A stretch of 64,000 nt of DNA, taken from contig NZ_CP114978.1 of assembly GCF_027498035.1 (NCBI RefSeq), forward strand, positions 2,976,001 through 3,040,000. Reading direction: 5' to 3'. Under the pieces are notes generated by a model, which saw only the letters and a list, made by a program, of their open reading frames with translations, was not told the origin of the DNA and did not search any database. The position numbers and the translations under genes were made by a program. Below are positions 37,736 to 45,423 of this stretch, in pieces. The first letter of the stretch is position 1. Each line of letters starts with the position of its first letter. This stretch comes from Pseudoxanthomonas sp. GTDB lineage: Bacteria; Pseudomonadota; Gammaproteobacteria; Xanthomonadales; Xanthomonadaceae.

Positions 37736-38419
37736 ATGACCGGATCATTCCAGGGCACGGCAAGGGTTGGCCGTTCGACCGCCGCGTTTGGCGTGGTGGG
37801 GATCGTGTTGTGGCTGGCGCTGGGCGTGTTGGGCGTCGGCTTCCTGCATGCGGCGTATCTCAAGTACGCGTCGCTGGATTCACCTGCGTACGCCATGTTC
37901 CTGTCGCGGCGGGGCTGGTTGTGGTGCCATCTGGCCGGTGGCGTGGTCGGCATCGTGCTGGGGCTGCTGCAGTTCGCCACGCAGCGCTGGCGGCGGGCGT
38001 GGCGCCTGCATCGCTGGTCGGGCCGGGTGTACTTCGTGGCGATGCTGGTGGCGATGTTCGGCGCGGCCGGGTTGATCGCGACCTCGCCGGCACCGGTGGT
38101 GATCCGCCTGGCCTTCACCGCGACCAGCCTGGCGTGGCTGGTCACGGCGGGCTTCGGCCTGGCGGCGATCCGTCGCGGGCGGGTGCAGGCCCACCGGCGT
38201 TGGATGGTGCGTGCCTATCTGGTGACGCTGGCACCGGCCGTGTTCCGCCTGGCGCTGGCGTTTGCGGTGGGCCACGGCGTGGCGCCTACGCCGGCGTTGA
38301 TCGCGGTGATGCTGTGGGGCAGCTGGGTGTTGCCGCTGCTGGTCCACGCGTTGGGCCAGCGCGTGGCTGCCACCCTCAGCGCAGCAGTGCCCCGTGAAGC
38401 CGACGCACGACCGCAGTAA
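37736..38419 (+). CDS. DUF2306 family membrane protein
   Basis: 227 residues, at least six hydrophobic segments. Between the first and second segments lies HAAYLKYASLDSPAYAMFLSRRGWLWCHLAGGVVGIVLGLLQF, and LHRWSGRVYFVAM with AHRRWMVRAYLVTLAP match the DUF2306 pattern of paired histidines, which may bind heme. Start chosen at MTGSFQGTARV; the longer frame upstream is not membrane-like. Function unknown. Confidence 0.75.
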   Translation: MTGSFQGTARVGRSTAAFGVVGIVLWLALGVLGVGFLHAAYLKYASLDSPAYAMFLSRRGWLWCHLAGGVVGIVLGLLQFATQRWRRAWRLHRWSGRVYFVAMLVAMFGAAGLIATSPAPVVIRLAFTATSLAWLVTAGFGLAAIRRGRVQAHRRWMVRAYLVTLAPAVFRLALAFAVGHGVAPTPALIAVMLWGSWVLPLLVHALGQRVAATLSAAVPREADARPQ

Positions 38420-38553
38420 CCGGTCGCGGTACCTGCGAGCGCAGGTAAGCCATGGGTGGAAGCAGGGTGGCTTGCATCGCAACAGGTACGCCGGCCGCAC
38501 GGGGTCGCGCGGGCTGCCGATGCGGTAGGCTTCACCGCATTCAAGGAAAGGGG

Positions 38554-39205
38554 ATGGGCATGGCCGCCGCAACACAGGACCTGGAACGTTTCGTGCGCGA
38601 TGCGCTGTCGCAAGGGCAGCCGCGCCCCCAGATCGAAACCGTGCTGGCGCAGGCCGGCTGGCCGCCGGAGCAGGTGCGCAGCGCGTTGTCGGTGTTTGCC
38701 GACGTGCCTTTCGCTGTGCCGGTGCCGCGCCCGCGGCCGTACCTGTCCGCACGCGAGGCGTTCTTCTATCTGGTGCTGTTCGCCACGCTGTACATGTGGG
38801 CGTTCCAGATCGGCAGCCTGCTGTTCGACCTGATCAACCATGCCTTCCCCGACCCCAGCAAGGACTACGACATCTGGGGGCGCGGCCGCGAGTCGATGCG
38901 CTGGTCGGTGGCGTGGGTGCTGATCGCCTATCCGGTGTTCCTGTTCGTCGCGCGCAGGCTCTCGCGCGAGCTGGCGCGCAGCCCGGTCAAGCGGCTCTCG
39001 GCGGTACGGCGTTGGCTGACCTACCTGACGCTGTTCATCGCCGCGACCACGCTGCTCAGTGACATGGCGGTGCTGGTCTACAACGTGCTGGGCGGCGAAC
39101 TGAGCGTGCGTTTCGTGCTGAAGGTGCTGGTGGTGGGCCTTACTGGCCGGCGGGGTCTTCAGCTACTACCTGCTGGACCTGCGCCGCGAAGAGGTGGAAG
39201 CATGA
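38554..39205 (+). pseudogene. DUF5671-like membrane protein, frame broken near the 3' end by one extra base
   Basis: Start ATG at 38554 behind AAGGAAAGGGG. The N-terminus is a small helical domain (DLERFVRDALSQGQPRPQIETVLAQAGWPPEQV), followed by several membrane segments (AREAFFYLVLFATLYMWAFQIGSLLFDL), as in DUF5671 proteins. At 39138-39143 (GCCTTACTGG) one surplus base shifts the frame; without it the protein reads on as LLAGGVFSYYLLDLRREEVEA and stops at 39205 (TGA overlapping the next ATG). About 216 residues when repaired. Probably functional. Confidence 0.7.
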
Positions 39206-39657
39206 ACACACCGACCTTCGGCCGTGCCCTGTTGGTCGCCGCCACGCTGGCGGTGATCGCCACCGTTGCGGCAGCCATCGTGGTGATGGGTACGCCCGCC
39301 CAGCAGCGCGCGCTGCGGCTGGACCAGCGCCGTGCCAACGATCTAGGCCGCATCGTCGAAACCGCGCGCGAGTACGCCGACCGCACCGGCGCGCTGGCGC
39401 CGGACCTGACCACGCTGGCCACGCGTCCGGGCCTGCGCCTGGCCATCATCGATCCGGAAACCGCCGTGCCCTACGCATACAAGGTGCAGGGCGCGCGTGA
39501 GTTCCAGGTCTGCGCGACCTTCGCCACCGATACCGCGGCCGACGACACAGACGCACGCGCCTCACGCGACGAGGACTGGCTGCATCCGGTGGGCACACAG
39601 TGCTTCAACCGCAGCTGGAAGCCAGAGCCCAAGCAGGCCGAAGCCACCGCGCAGTAA
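39202..39657 (+). CDS. Membrane-anchored periplasmic protein of unknown function
   Basis: 151 residues. An N-terminal membrane segment (RALLVAATLAVIATVAAAIVV, about 8-28) is followed by a soluble domain with two cysteines (QVCATF, TQCFN). The start overlaps the repaired stop of the preceding gene (ATGA), so the two are coupled. It resembles small inner-membrane-anchored proteins paired with DUF5671 genes. No enzymatic motif. Confidence 0.65.
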   Translation: MNTPTFGRALLVAATLAVIATVAAAIVVMGTPAQQRALRLDQRRANDLGRIVETAREYADRTGALAPDLTTLATRPGLRLAIIDPETAVPYAYKVQGAREFQVCATFATDTAADDTDARASRDEDWLHPVGTQCFNRSWKPEPKQAEATAQ

Positions 39658-39680
39658 CGCGGGGGCTGCCGGCAGGGCGA

Positions 39681-40184
39681 TCAACGCCCCGAATTGTCGT
39701 CCGGCATCAACAGCACCAGCGGCGCGCAGGCCGCGGCGGTGCAGCCGAACGTCCGCACCACATCGCCGCTGGTCCAGGTCGCGGTGGCGGCCGCATTGAT
39801 CCGGTAGTCCCAGGTCCTGCCTTCGGCCTGCAGCTGGCCGCTGATGGTGCACGGCAACCAGTAGAAAGCGTCTTGGGTGCCATCGGGATATTCGCGGCTG
39901 GCGGCGAAGAAGCGTGCGACGCCCGCGCGGTCCAGTGCCCAGGCCTTGCAGCTGGCTTCCAGCGCGGGATCGGGTGCCCTCCCCACCTCGGGCGTGTAGA
40001 CAGCCGCTTCCACGCTTCGGATGACGAGGCTGGAGCCGGTGGTGGGTCGTTGTGCCGCGTCCGGCTCAGCGGGTCGGGCCGGTGGGTTGCTGCACGCCGC
40101 CAGCAGCGGCAGCGCCAGGCACGTACAAGCCATCGCCCTCGCCCTGCGTCTTGTACGAGATGGTGTCGTGCTTGTAGAGGTCAT
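39681..40184 (-). CDS. Lipoprotein of unknown function
   Basis: 167 residues with an arginine-rich N-terminus and a lipobox LLAACS (Cys near residue 31). The mature part has several cysteines (ASCKAW, LPCTI, FGCTAAAC), so disulfides are likely. It follows the proline-rich TonB-like gene on the same strand by 65 bases. No family recognised. Confidence 0.6.
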   Translation of the reverse strand: MTSTSTTPSRTRRRARAMACTCLALPLLAACSNPPARPAEPDAAQRPTTGSSLVIRSVEAAVYTPEVGRAPDPALEASCKAWALDRAGVARFFAASREYPDGTQDAFYWLPCTISGQLQAEGRTWDYRINAAATATWTSGDVVRTFGCTAAACAPLVLLMPDDNSGR

Positions 40185-40249
40185 GGTCGTCCAGTTTATT
40201 GCCGCGCTACAGGAGCAGCTGCATCAGCCGACACCCAGGACCGCCATCG

Positions 40250-41173
40250 CTACCGGTACGGTCCCGGTCCCTTCCACACCAGGTCGCCCTGTTTGTAGAC
40301 GGCGGACATGGTGATGATCTGGCGGGCATCGCCGATGTGCTTGGCTTCTTCCGAATCGGGATCGAGCGCGCGGCACTTGCCGGAGCCGCGGCGCAGGGCG
40401 ATGTCCAGCGAGCAGGCCATGTAGAGGCGCGTGCCGGGCAGGGGAATGGCGAACTCCTTCATGCCCTGGGCCATCCAGGCGCGCACCTTCTCGTCGCTGG
40501 TGGTGTCGTAATAGACCTGGTAGCCGCCCAGCTCCAGGCTGTTGCCGGCCGAATTGAGATCGTTGCGATTGCCGCGGCTGGGCGAGGGACTGTTGCCCGG
40601 GCCCATGTCGTCGAGTGCGGTGTCCTGCGCCTGCATGCCCGGCGGGCGGCCCCATTGGGCCGAGCGTTGCTGGCTGGGCGGCGGCGGGCTCTCAGGTGCC
40701 TGGCTCTGCTGCTGCGGGCGCTGGGCCTGGGTGGGCATGGACCAGCTGTCCGCGGCGGTGGTGGTGGGAATCTCGTCGGTGTCGTCGGGCACCGGGTCGG
40801 CAGCATGATCGACCAGCGTGGTCTGCACGCGCGATGCGACCGGCTTCTTCTGCACGGTGGGTTTCTTCGGTTGCTTGGGCGTGGGGGGCGTCGGCGCGCG
40901 CGTGGGTGGCGGGCTCGGCGGGGTCTTGGTCGCCGGGTCGGTCGTGGCGCCAAGGAACTCCATCTTCATCCGCCCGCCGCTGGCACCGCCCTGCGGTGCC
41001 GAGATGACGGGCAGGGAGGAGTGCAGCAGGATCAGCAGCATGAGCAGATGCAGCAGAACGGTCAGGATCGCGGAGATCCACGACTGCAGGCGTTCGCTTC
41101 TGGTGGGCTGGTCGCCGGGGCGCGCACGCCTGAATCCGGCCGGGCTGTCCGCGGGTGTCGACGCGTTGCTCAT
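40250..41173 (-). CDS. Membrane-anchored, proline-rich TonB-like protein, unknown function
   Basis: 307 residues: cytoplasmic N-tail, one membrane segment (about 32-54, ILTVLLHLLMLLILLHS), a long Pro/Gln/Lys-rich linker (PPSPPPTRAPTPPTPKQPKK) and a C-terminal globular domain (GYQVYYDTTSDEKVRAWMAQGMKEF ... SLDIALRRGSGKCRA). Layout is that of TonB/TolA-type spanning proteins, but the C-terminus shows no recognisable TonB fold. Its partner may be the following lipoprotein. Confidence 0.6.
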   Translation of the reverse strand: MSNASTPADSPAGFRRARPGDQPTRSERLQSWISAILTVLLHLLMLLILLHSSLPVISAPQGGASGGRMKMEFLGATTDPATKTPPSPPPTRAPTPPTPKQPKKPTVQKKPVASRVQTTLVDHAADPVPDDTDEIPTTTAADSWSMPTQAQRPQQQSQAPESPPPPSQQRSAQWGRPPGMQAQDTALDDMGPGNSPSPSRGNRNDLNSAGNSLELGGYQVYYDTTSDEKVRAWMAQGMKEFAIPLPGTRLYMACSLDIALRRGSGKCRALDPDSEEAKHIGDARQIITMSAVYKQGDLVWKGPGPYR

Positions 41174-41422
41174 GCCATCGGGGCGTCGATGCTGCGGGAC
41201 TTCATGCGGTGTCTATGGCGTGCTGTGGCTGGGGTGCGCATCGTAACGCGGACACACGCAGGTTCACTTGTCAGCGCCTGTCGCTGAAGTTCCGTCCGTT
41301 GCGGTGATTCAGCCAGCCACCGGCAAGCCTGGCGTCGTACGGATCAGCCGTGGCGGCGGCCAGCAACAGCGCAGGGCCCTGTGCGACGGGACGGGCGCCG
41401 CGAGGGACGTGCCCCGGTTACA

Positions 41423-42322
41423 TCACCTTCCAAGCGTGGGCGAGACCTGCTGATCCTGCGAGGGCGGCCCGGCAGCGAGTGCCTGGCTGCGGGCCAGGGC
41501 GTCTTCGAGCGCGAGCGCAGGCTGGGACAGATCCGTCTGGACCCGGAGTCCGGGCGTTTGCGATGAGAATACCCAAGCGGTGTCCTGATGCACCGAGGCC
41601 TGGGCCTTCACGGCGGCATCGAGGACATGTGCGTCGGCCACCGATGCGGGTAGCTGGCCTCGCAAGGCCTTGAACATCGGGGCGGCAGGATGATCATTGT
41701 CCAGAGCGGGCTGCTGGTCCTGTGGGGCGGGGAGCCTGCCGGTGCTGCGGAGCCAGGGCACCACGGCGGTGTCGTAATGGCCGCCGTAGTAGTCGCGATA
41801 GTCGCCTTGAGGGGCGACGGAGGGATGCTCGTTGCCGAATGCGGTGGCGATGCCGGACAACGCTGCTTCGCGGTTGATCCTTCCCGCCGAAAGATCTCCG
41901 GCGATCTTCTCGTACGCCACGTGGTTGCTGCCCGCGATCCCGATGTCTGGTCCCCCTGCCGCGCGGATCTCGTCCCTGACCACGGCATTGCTGAGCGTCG
42001 CGGTGGCCTCGTTGCGGAGCGAGCGATTCACATAAGCGTCGCGTGAGCTGTAATCCTCGGGTTCCTTGAAGCTGTGGTGTCCGTACTCGTGCGAAAGCGA
42101 TTGCACGATGGCCGCGCCGTGCCCCATCTGGTTCCGATCAACGACGATGCGCGAATGTGGGGCGTCGTAATACGTGCCTTTCCCGGCGTCGCCCCACTCG
42201 ACGGTGAAGCCATCATGCCGAAGTTGCTGCAGGTCCTGGCGCAAGGTGGCCGACTGTTGAAGCAGCACCGTGACGGTCGGGTCCTGGAGCGGTGTTGCGG
42301 GCGGCGTCGTTGGGTTAGGCAT
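41423..42322 (-). CDS. Candidate Xanthomonas-type T4SS effector (X-Tfe), zinc metallopeptidase
   Basis: 299 residues, no signal peptide. The N-terminal domain contains HEYGH (His78, Glu79, His82) in SLSHEYGHHSF, a gluzincin-type zinc site. The C-terminal part (about residues 205-299: LDNDHPAAPMFKALRGQLP ... DTAWVFSSQTPGLRVQTDLSQPALALEDALARSQAL) resembles the XVIPCD secretion-signal domain: short conserved core and glutamine-rich tail. Directly upstream on the same strand is a lipoprotein, the usual form of X-Tfe immunity. Proposed role: bacteria-killing peptidase delivered by a T4SS. No T4SS genes occur in the window. The XVIPCD match is by eye. Confidence 0.6.
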   Translation of the reverse strand: MPNPTTPPATPLQDPTVTVLLQQSATLRQDLQQLRHDGFTVEWGDAGKGTYYDAPHSRIVVDRNQMGHGAAIVQSLSHEYGHHSFKEPEDYSSRDAYVNRSLRNEATATLSNAVVRDEIRAAGGPDIGIAGSNHVAYEKIAGDLSAGRINREAALSGIATAFGNEHPSVAPQGDYRDYYGGHYDTAVVPWLRSTGRLPAPQDQQPALDNDHPAAPMFKALRGQLPASVADAHVLDAAVKAQASVHQDTAWVFSSQTPGLRVQTDLSQPALALEDALARSQALAAGPPSQDQQVSPTLGR

Positions 42323-42358
42323 TGTGCAATTCCTTTGCAGCGTGCAGGGACGTTCGCG

Positions 42359-42898
42359 TCAGTGCTTGCGGATTGAAAGCTGGACCAGGTGCTGCTGGCT
42401 GTTGTCCATGCCAAGCACGATCGTCGCGTCGCCTTTGTGGACTTCCCAATAGGCGCTGGAGCTGGGTGATTCCGGACGTGGCGGATTGGGCGTGGCGCCG
42501 GCCCATTGCGCGCCATCAAACGGGATGCCGCCCTCATCGAAAGACAGCAGCAGCACGCTCGTCCCCTGTCCGTCGATGCTCGACCGAAGCGTGATGTCGT
42601 GTACGGGAACTCCGGCAAAGTTTCCGGTGGCCGCCGTCTGTGTGCGCCAGCCATCCTGCTCGGCGGGAGCACCAAGCTCGCTTCCAAGCAACGTCTGCAG
42701 GCGCGCAGTGTCATTGAAGGGGGTGGCGATCAAGCGATCCACATCCTGTTTGATGCGTTCGATCACGGCATTGCTCCTGCTGGTACTGGTGGGGTCGACC
42801 GACGTCGACGGCGGAACGGGCGAAGTCGTACATGCTGCAACCGTGCAAGCCAGCGACAGCACGAGGCAACGGCACGGTAGCGAGAAAGCTGGCCTCAT
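42359..42898 (-). CDS. Candidate immunity lipoprotein for the T4SS effector
   Basis: 179 residues. Lipoprotein signal LVLSLACTVAACTTS (lipobox VAAC, Cys near residue 23), Ser/Thr/Pro-rich linker, then a domain of about 130 residues with no known family (IERIKQDVDRLIATPFNDTARLQTLLG; WEVHKGDATIVLGMDN). It precedes the effector gene by 36 bases on the same strand, as X-Tfi immunity genes usually do, and its lipid anchor would place it in the periplasm where the effector acts. Confidence 0.55.
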   Translation of the reverse strand: MRPAFSLPCRCLVLSLACTVAACTTSPVPPSTSVDPTSTSRSNAVIERIKQDVDRLIATPFNDTARLQTLLGSELGAPAEQDGWRTQTAATGNFAGVPVHDITLRSSIDGQGTSVLLLSFDEGGIPFDGAQWAGATPNPPRPESPSSSAYWEVHKGDATIVLGMDNSQQHLVQLSIRKH

Positions 42899-43033
42899 CC
42901 TGGATCCGCGCTCCTTGGGGATTGTTCAATCTAGAAGATGTGAACCGGGATGTAAAAAGCGTCCGGCGAAATCGTGACAGGAAGCTCCTGGATCCGTCCT
43001 TTCAGCGACGGCGTGCGGCAAATGTAATCAGCG

Positions 43034-43168
43034 TCAGGGCTCCCTGCACTCGGCCAGCACCAACGCGCGTAGCCAGCGGTGTCCGGTATCGGCGTGCAGG
43101 TGCGGGTGCCACAGCTGCGAGACGGTGATGTCTTTGCCCGGCGCGGGCAGGTCGAAGCGATGCAGGCT
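43034..43168 (-). pseudogene. LysR-family regulator, C-terminal remnant
   Basis: The last 44 residues read SLHRFDLPAP ... VSQLWHPHLHADTGHRWLRALV, the typical C-terminus of LysR regulators (dimerisation/effector domain end). No start and no helix-turn-helix remains. It abuts a short-chain dehydrogenase remnant on the opposite strand at about 43169, as if an internal deletion removed the facing 5' parts of a divergent pair. Confidence 0.6.
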
Positions 43169-43172
43169 GGCC

Positions 43173-43325
43173 GACCCGACCTGGGTGCGCACCGACATGC
43201 GCGGCCCCGCCGCGCGCCTGAGCATCGAAGAGAGCATCCCCAGCCTGGTCGACACGATCACAGCGCAGGAAGGAACAGCAGGATTGCAGTACCTGGATTA
43301 CCTGGGGCGGACGGTGCCCTGGTGA
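43173..43325 (+). pseudogene. Short-chain dehydrogenase, C-terminal remnant
   Basis: About 50 residues ending LQYLDYLGRTVPW, preceded by DPTWVRTDMRGPAARLSIEESI, the usual post-catalytic tail of SDR enzymes (W-V-x-T-x-M-x-G segment). The Rossmann fold and catalytic Tyr/Lys are missing. Together with the LysR remnant it marks a collapsed LysR-SDR divergon. Confidence 0.6.
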
Positions 43326-43375
43326 AACACCGGCGCCAGTGGCCAAGCTGGCACCGGCACCATGCGCTCCGTGGC

Positions 43376-44206
43376 CTACATCCGCCCCGCGGCCAGCGCG
43401 TCCGCAAGGCGTGGAAAGGCCGGTTTGAAGCCGAGATCCTCGCGCAGGCGGCTGCCATCGGGAAGCGCGCCGAAAGCTGCAGCACGTTCGGCATCGGTGC
43501 CATCGGGCGGTGGCTGGCCGACCGCTGCGAACAGCGTCGCCAGGTCGGGCGCCTCATCGTCGACCACGTTGTAGATCCGGTACGTGGGCGAAGCCGCATC
43601 CAGCACGCGCATCACCGCCTGGGCAATGTCCGCATGGTGGCCGAGCGCCATGCGTTGGCCCGGCGGGAAGCCGCGCGCGAACGGAATGATCTCCTCGATG
43701 TGCGGATCGCCGTCGCCGTAGACGAACGGCAACCGGAGTATCCGGACATCCAGCCCTTCGACCCCCAGCAACACGCGTTCGGCGGCGAGTTTGCTCAGCG
43801 GGTAGGCATCCATGGGCGCGCAGGGATCGTCTTCATGGGCCTGGCGTCCAGCATTGGGGCCGTAGACCAGGCCCGTACTCAGAAACACGAAGCGCCCGAC
43901 GGACGCATCGCGGGCTGCGCTGGCCAGGTGTCGCGTGCCCAGCTCGTTGACCGCGTGCGCCTGTTCGGGCGTCGCGCCCCTGAAGAAGGCGGCGCAATGC
44001 ACGACGGCATCGATGCCGCGCATGGCGGCGGAAAGCGAACCGGGGTCCAGGAGATCACCGCGGACGAGTTCCGCCTGATCGCCACAGATCGCCGCCGCAC
44101 GGATCGGGTCACGGACCAGAGCACGGACGTGATCGCCGCGTCGCACCAGATGGGCAAGGAGCCTGCTTCCAACTTTTCCGGTCGCACCGGTGAGGAGAAT
44201 GTTCAT
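43376..44206 (-). CDS. NAD(P)-dependent epimerase/reductase (extended SDR)
   Basis: 276 residues: Rossmann motif TGATGKVG (about 6-13), DLLDPGSL, VVHCAAFF, FLSTGLVYGP, and the catalytic YPLSKLAAE (Tyr near 145, Lys near 149). The pattern fits NmrA/UDP-glucose-4-epimerase-like reductases. Start set at MNILLTGATG; upstream in-frame codons belong to the neighbouring intergenic DNA. Divergent from the AraC-like gene, which may control it. Confidence 0.85.
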   Translation of the reverse strand: MNILLTGATGKVGSRLLAHLVRRGDHVRALVRDPIRAAAICGDQAELVRGDLLDPGSLSAAMRGIDAVVHCAAFFRGATPEQAHAVNELGTRHLASAARDASVGRFVFLSTGLVYGPNAGRQAHEDDPCAPMDAYPLSKLAAERVLLGVEGLDVRILRLPFVYGDGDPHIEEIIPFARGFPPGQRMALGHHADIAQAVMRVLDAASPTYRIYNVVDDEAPDLATLFAAVGQPPPDGTDAERAAAFGALPDGSRLREDLGFKPAFPRLADALAAGRM

Positions 44207-44295
44207 GTGGCACAGCGTAGACCGCGATGCAGGCGCGGAATTGGAAGAAACGGCCAACGTTGCATGCGCGCCATGGCTGCGATCAGAATCCTTCC

Positions 44296-45135
44296 ATGCC
44301 CGCCGACTTCCATCGATATCAGCTGCCAAAAGGTGCGTTGATGCCGAATGCCGTCGCCGCGCTGCTGGTGGACGAATGCAGTCGCGATCTGGCGCGTGTC
44401 GTCGTGCCCAGTCCGGAGGTGCATGTGGTGGTCCGCTTCGGGTCCTCAGTGCCCGGCGGAGTCGACGTGCATGCGCTTGGCATCCGGCCGACGGTGCACC
44501 GCAAGTTGGTCCGGGGCGGGCAGCGCGTCATCCTCGCGCGCCTGCGATTGGGAACCCACGCGGCAGTGCTTGGCAGCCCGGCATCTGAGCTGGCCGGACG
44601 GGTCGTGACGCTTGAGGATCTGTGGGGAAGGAGCGCGGCACAGTGCCTGCTGGACAGGCTCGCCGGTGTCCGGGATGTTGAACCTGCAGCCAGGATCCTG
44701 GAGCGGGCCATCGCCGCACGGACCACGAACAGCCGCCGATCCGATGCCCGGCTTTCGCTGGTGACAGCCGCTGCGCAGCGGCTGGAACATGCCAGCGTCA
44801 GCGCGGTTGCCCATCAGTTGAGCATGAGCGAACGCCATCTGCGGCGTGTGTTCAGTGACGCGACCGGCCTGAGTCCGAAGACCTTCGCCAAGTTGAAGCG
44901 CTTTGGGCGTGCCGTGGAGGCTGTGGAAACCACGGCTGAGACGTCCTGGTCACAGGTGGCGGCGGGGGCCGGATACTACGATCAGGCGCACATGATCGCG
45001 GAGTTCCGGTCCATTGCCGGCGTCACGCCCCGCGCGTTTCTCACAGAGCTGCGGGGGCAGGCGGATGATCAGCTGGCACGGGTCGCGGTCCATGTCCTTG
45101 ACGCGGGCGAATGGCGCGCCGCGGAGCAGCGTTGA
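44296..45135 (+). CDS. AraC-family transcriptional regulator
   Basis: 279 residues. C-terminal double helix-turn-helix: SVSAVAHQLSMSERHLRRVFSDATGLSPKTFAKLKRF (about 172-208) then SWSQVAAGAGYYDQAHMIAEFRSIAGVTPRAF. The N-terminal sensor domain (about 1-150) is not assigned. Start used at 44296 (MPADFHRYQLPKG); 44227 and 44341 are alternatives. Its start region is 90 bases from the divergent reductase start. Confidence 0.85.
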   Translation: MPADFHRYQLPKGALMPNAVAALLVDECSRDLARVVVPSPEVHVVVRFGSSVPGGVDVHALGIRPTVHRKLVRGGQRVILARLRLGTHAAVLGSPASELAGRVVTLEDLWGRSAAQCLLDRLAGVRDVEPAARILERAIAARTTNSRRSDARLSLVTAAAQRLEHASVSAVAHQLSMSERHLRRVFSDATGLSPKTFAKLKRFGRAVEAVETTAETSWSQVAAGAGYYDQAHMIAEFRSIAGVTPRAFLTELRGQADDQLARVAVHVLDAGEWRAAEQR

Positions 45136-45169
45136 TCGCAGTTGGGGAAGGTCTGAACAACCCTGCTTT

Positions 45170-45312
45170 TGCTCGTCATTACCAGCCATTCGGCTGTTGA
45201 AAGCCCCGCGAAGGCGGGAACCTAGTGACTTCGCTTTCAATGACTTGAAGCCATTGGATGACCAGCCATTCGGCTGTTGTGAAGCACCTCCCGCCTTCGC
45301 GGGGATGACGGC
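45170..45312. repeat. Paired REP-like repeats between AraC gene and phosphoesterase
   Basis: Two units: CAGCCATTCGGCTGTTGaaagCCCCGCGAAGGCGGG near 45180-45220, and a copy at 45259-45310 nearly identical to the block at 32424-32475 (CAGCCATTCGGCTGTTGTGA, then a CCCGCcttcGCGGG hairpin and GATGACG). Region 45136-45423 shows no gene. Confidence 0.7.
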
Positions 45313-45423
45313 ACTGTTCGGACCTTCCTTAGGGGATGTTGAGTCGCGCGGGATCTGATTCCCTTCAAGCGAATATCCCGCGAAAACGTGCGCGTTGATG
45401 GGGAATCCCTGTGCCGTCCCCGA

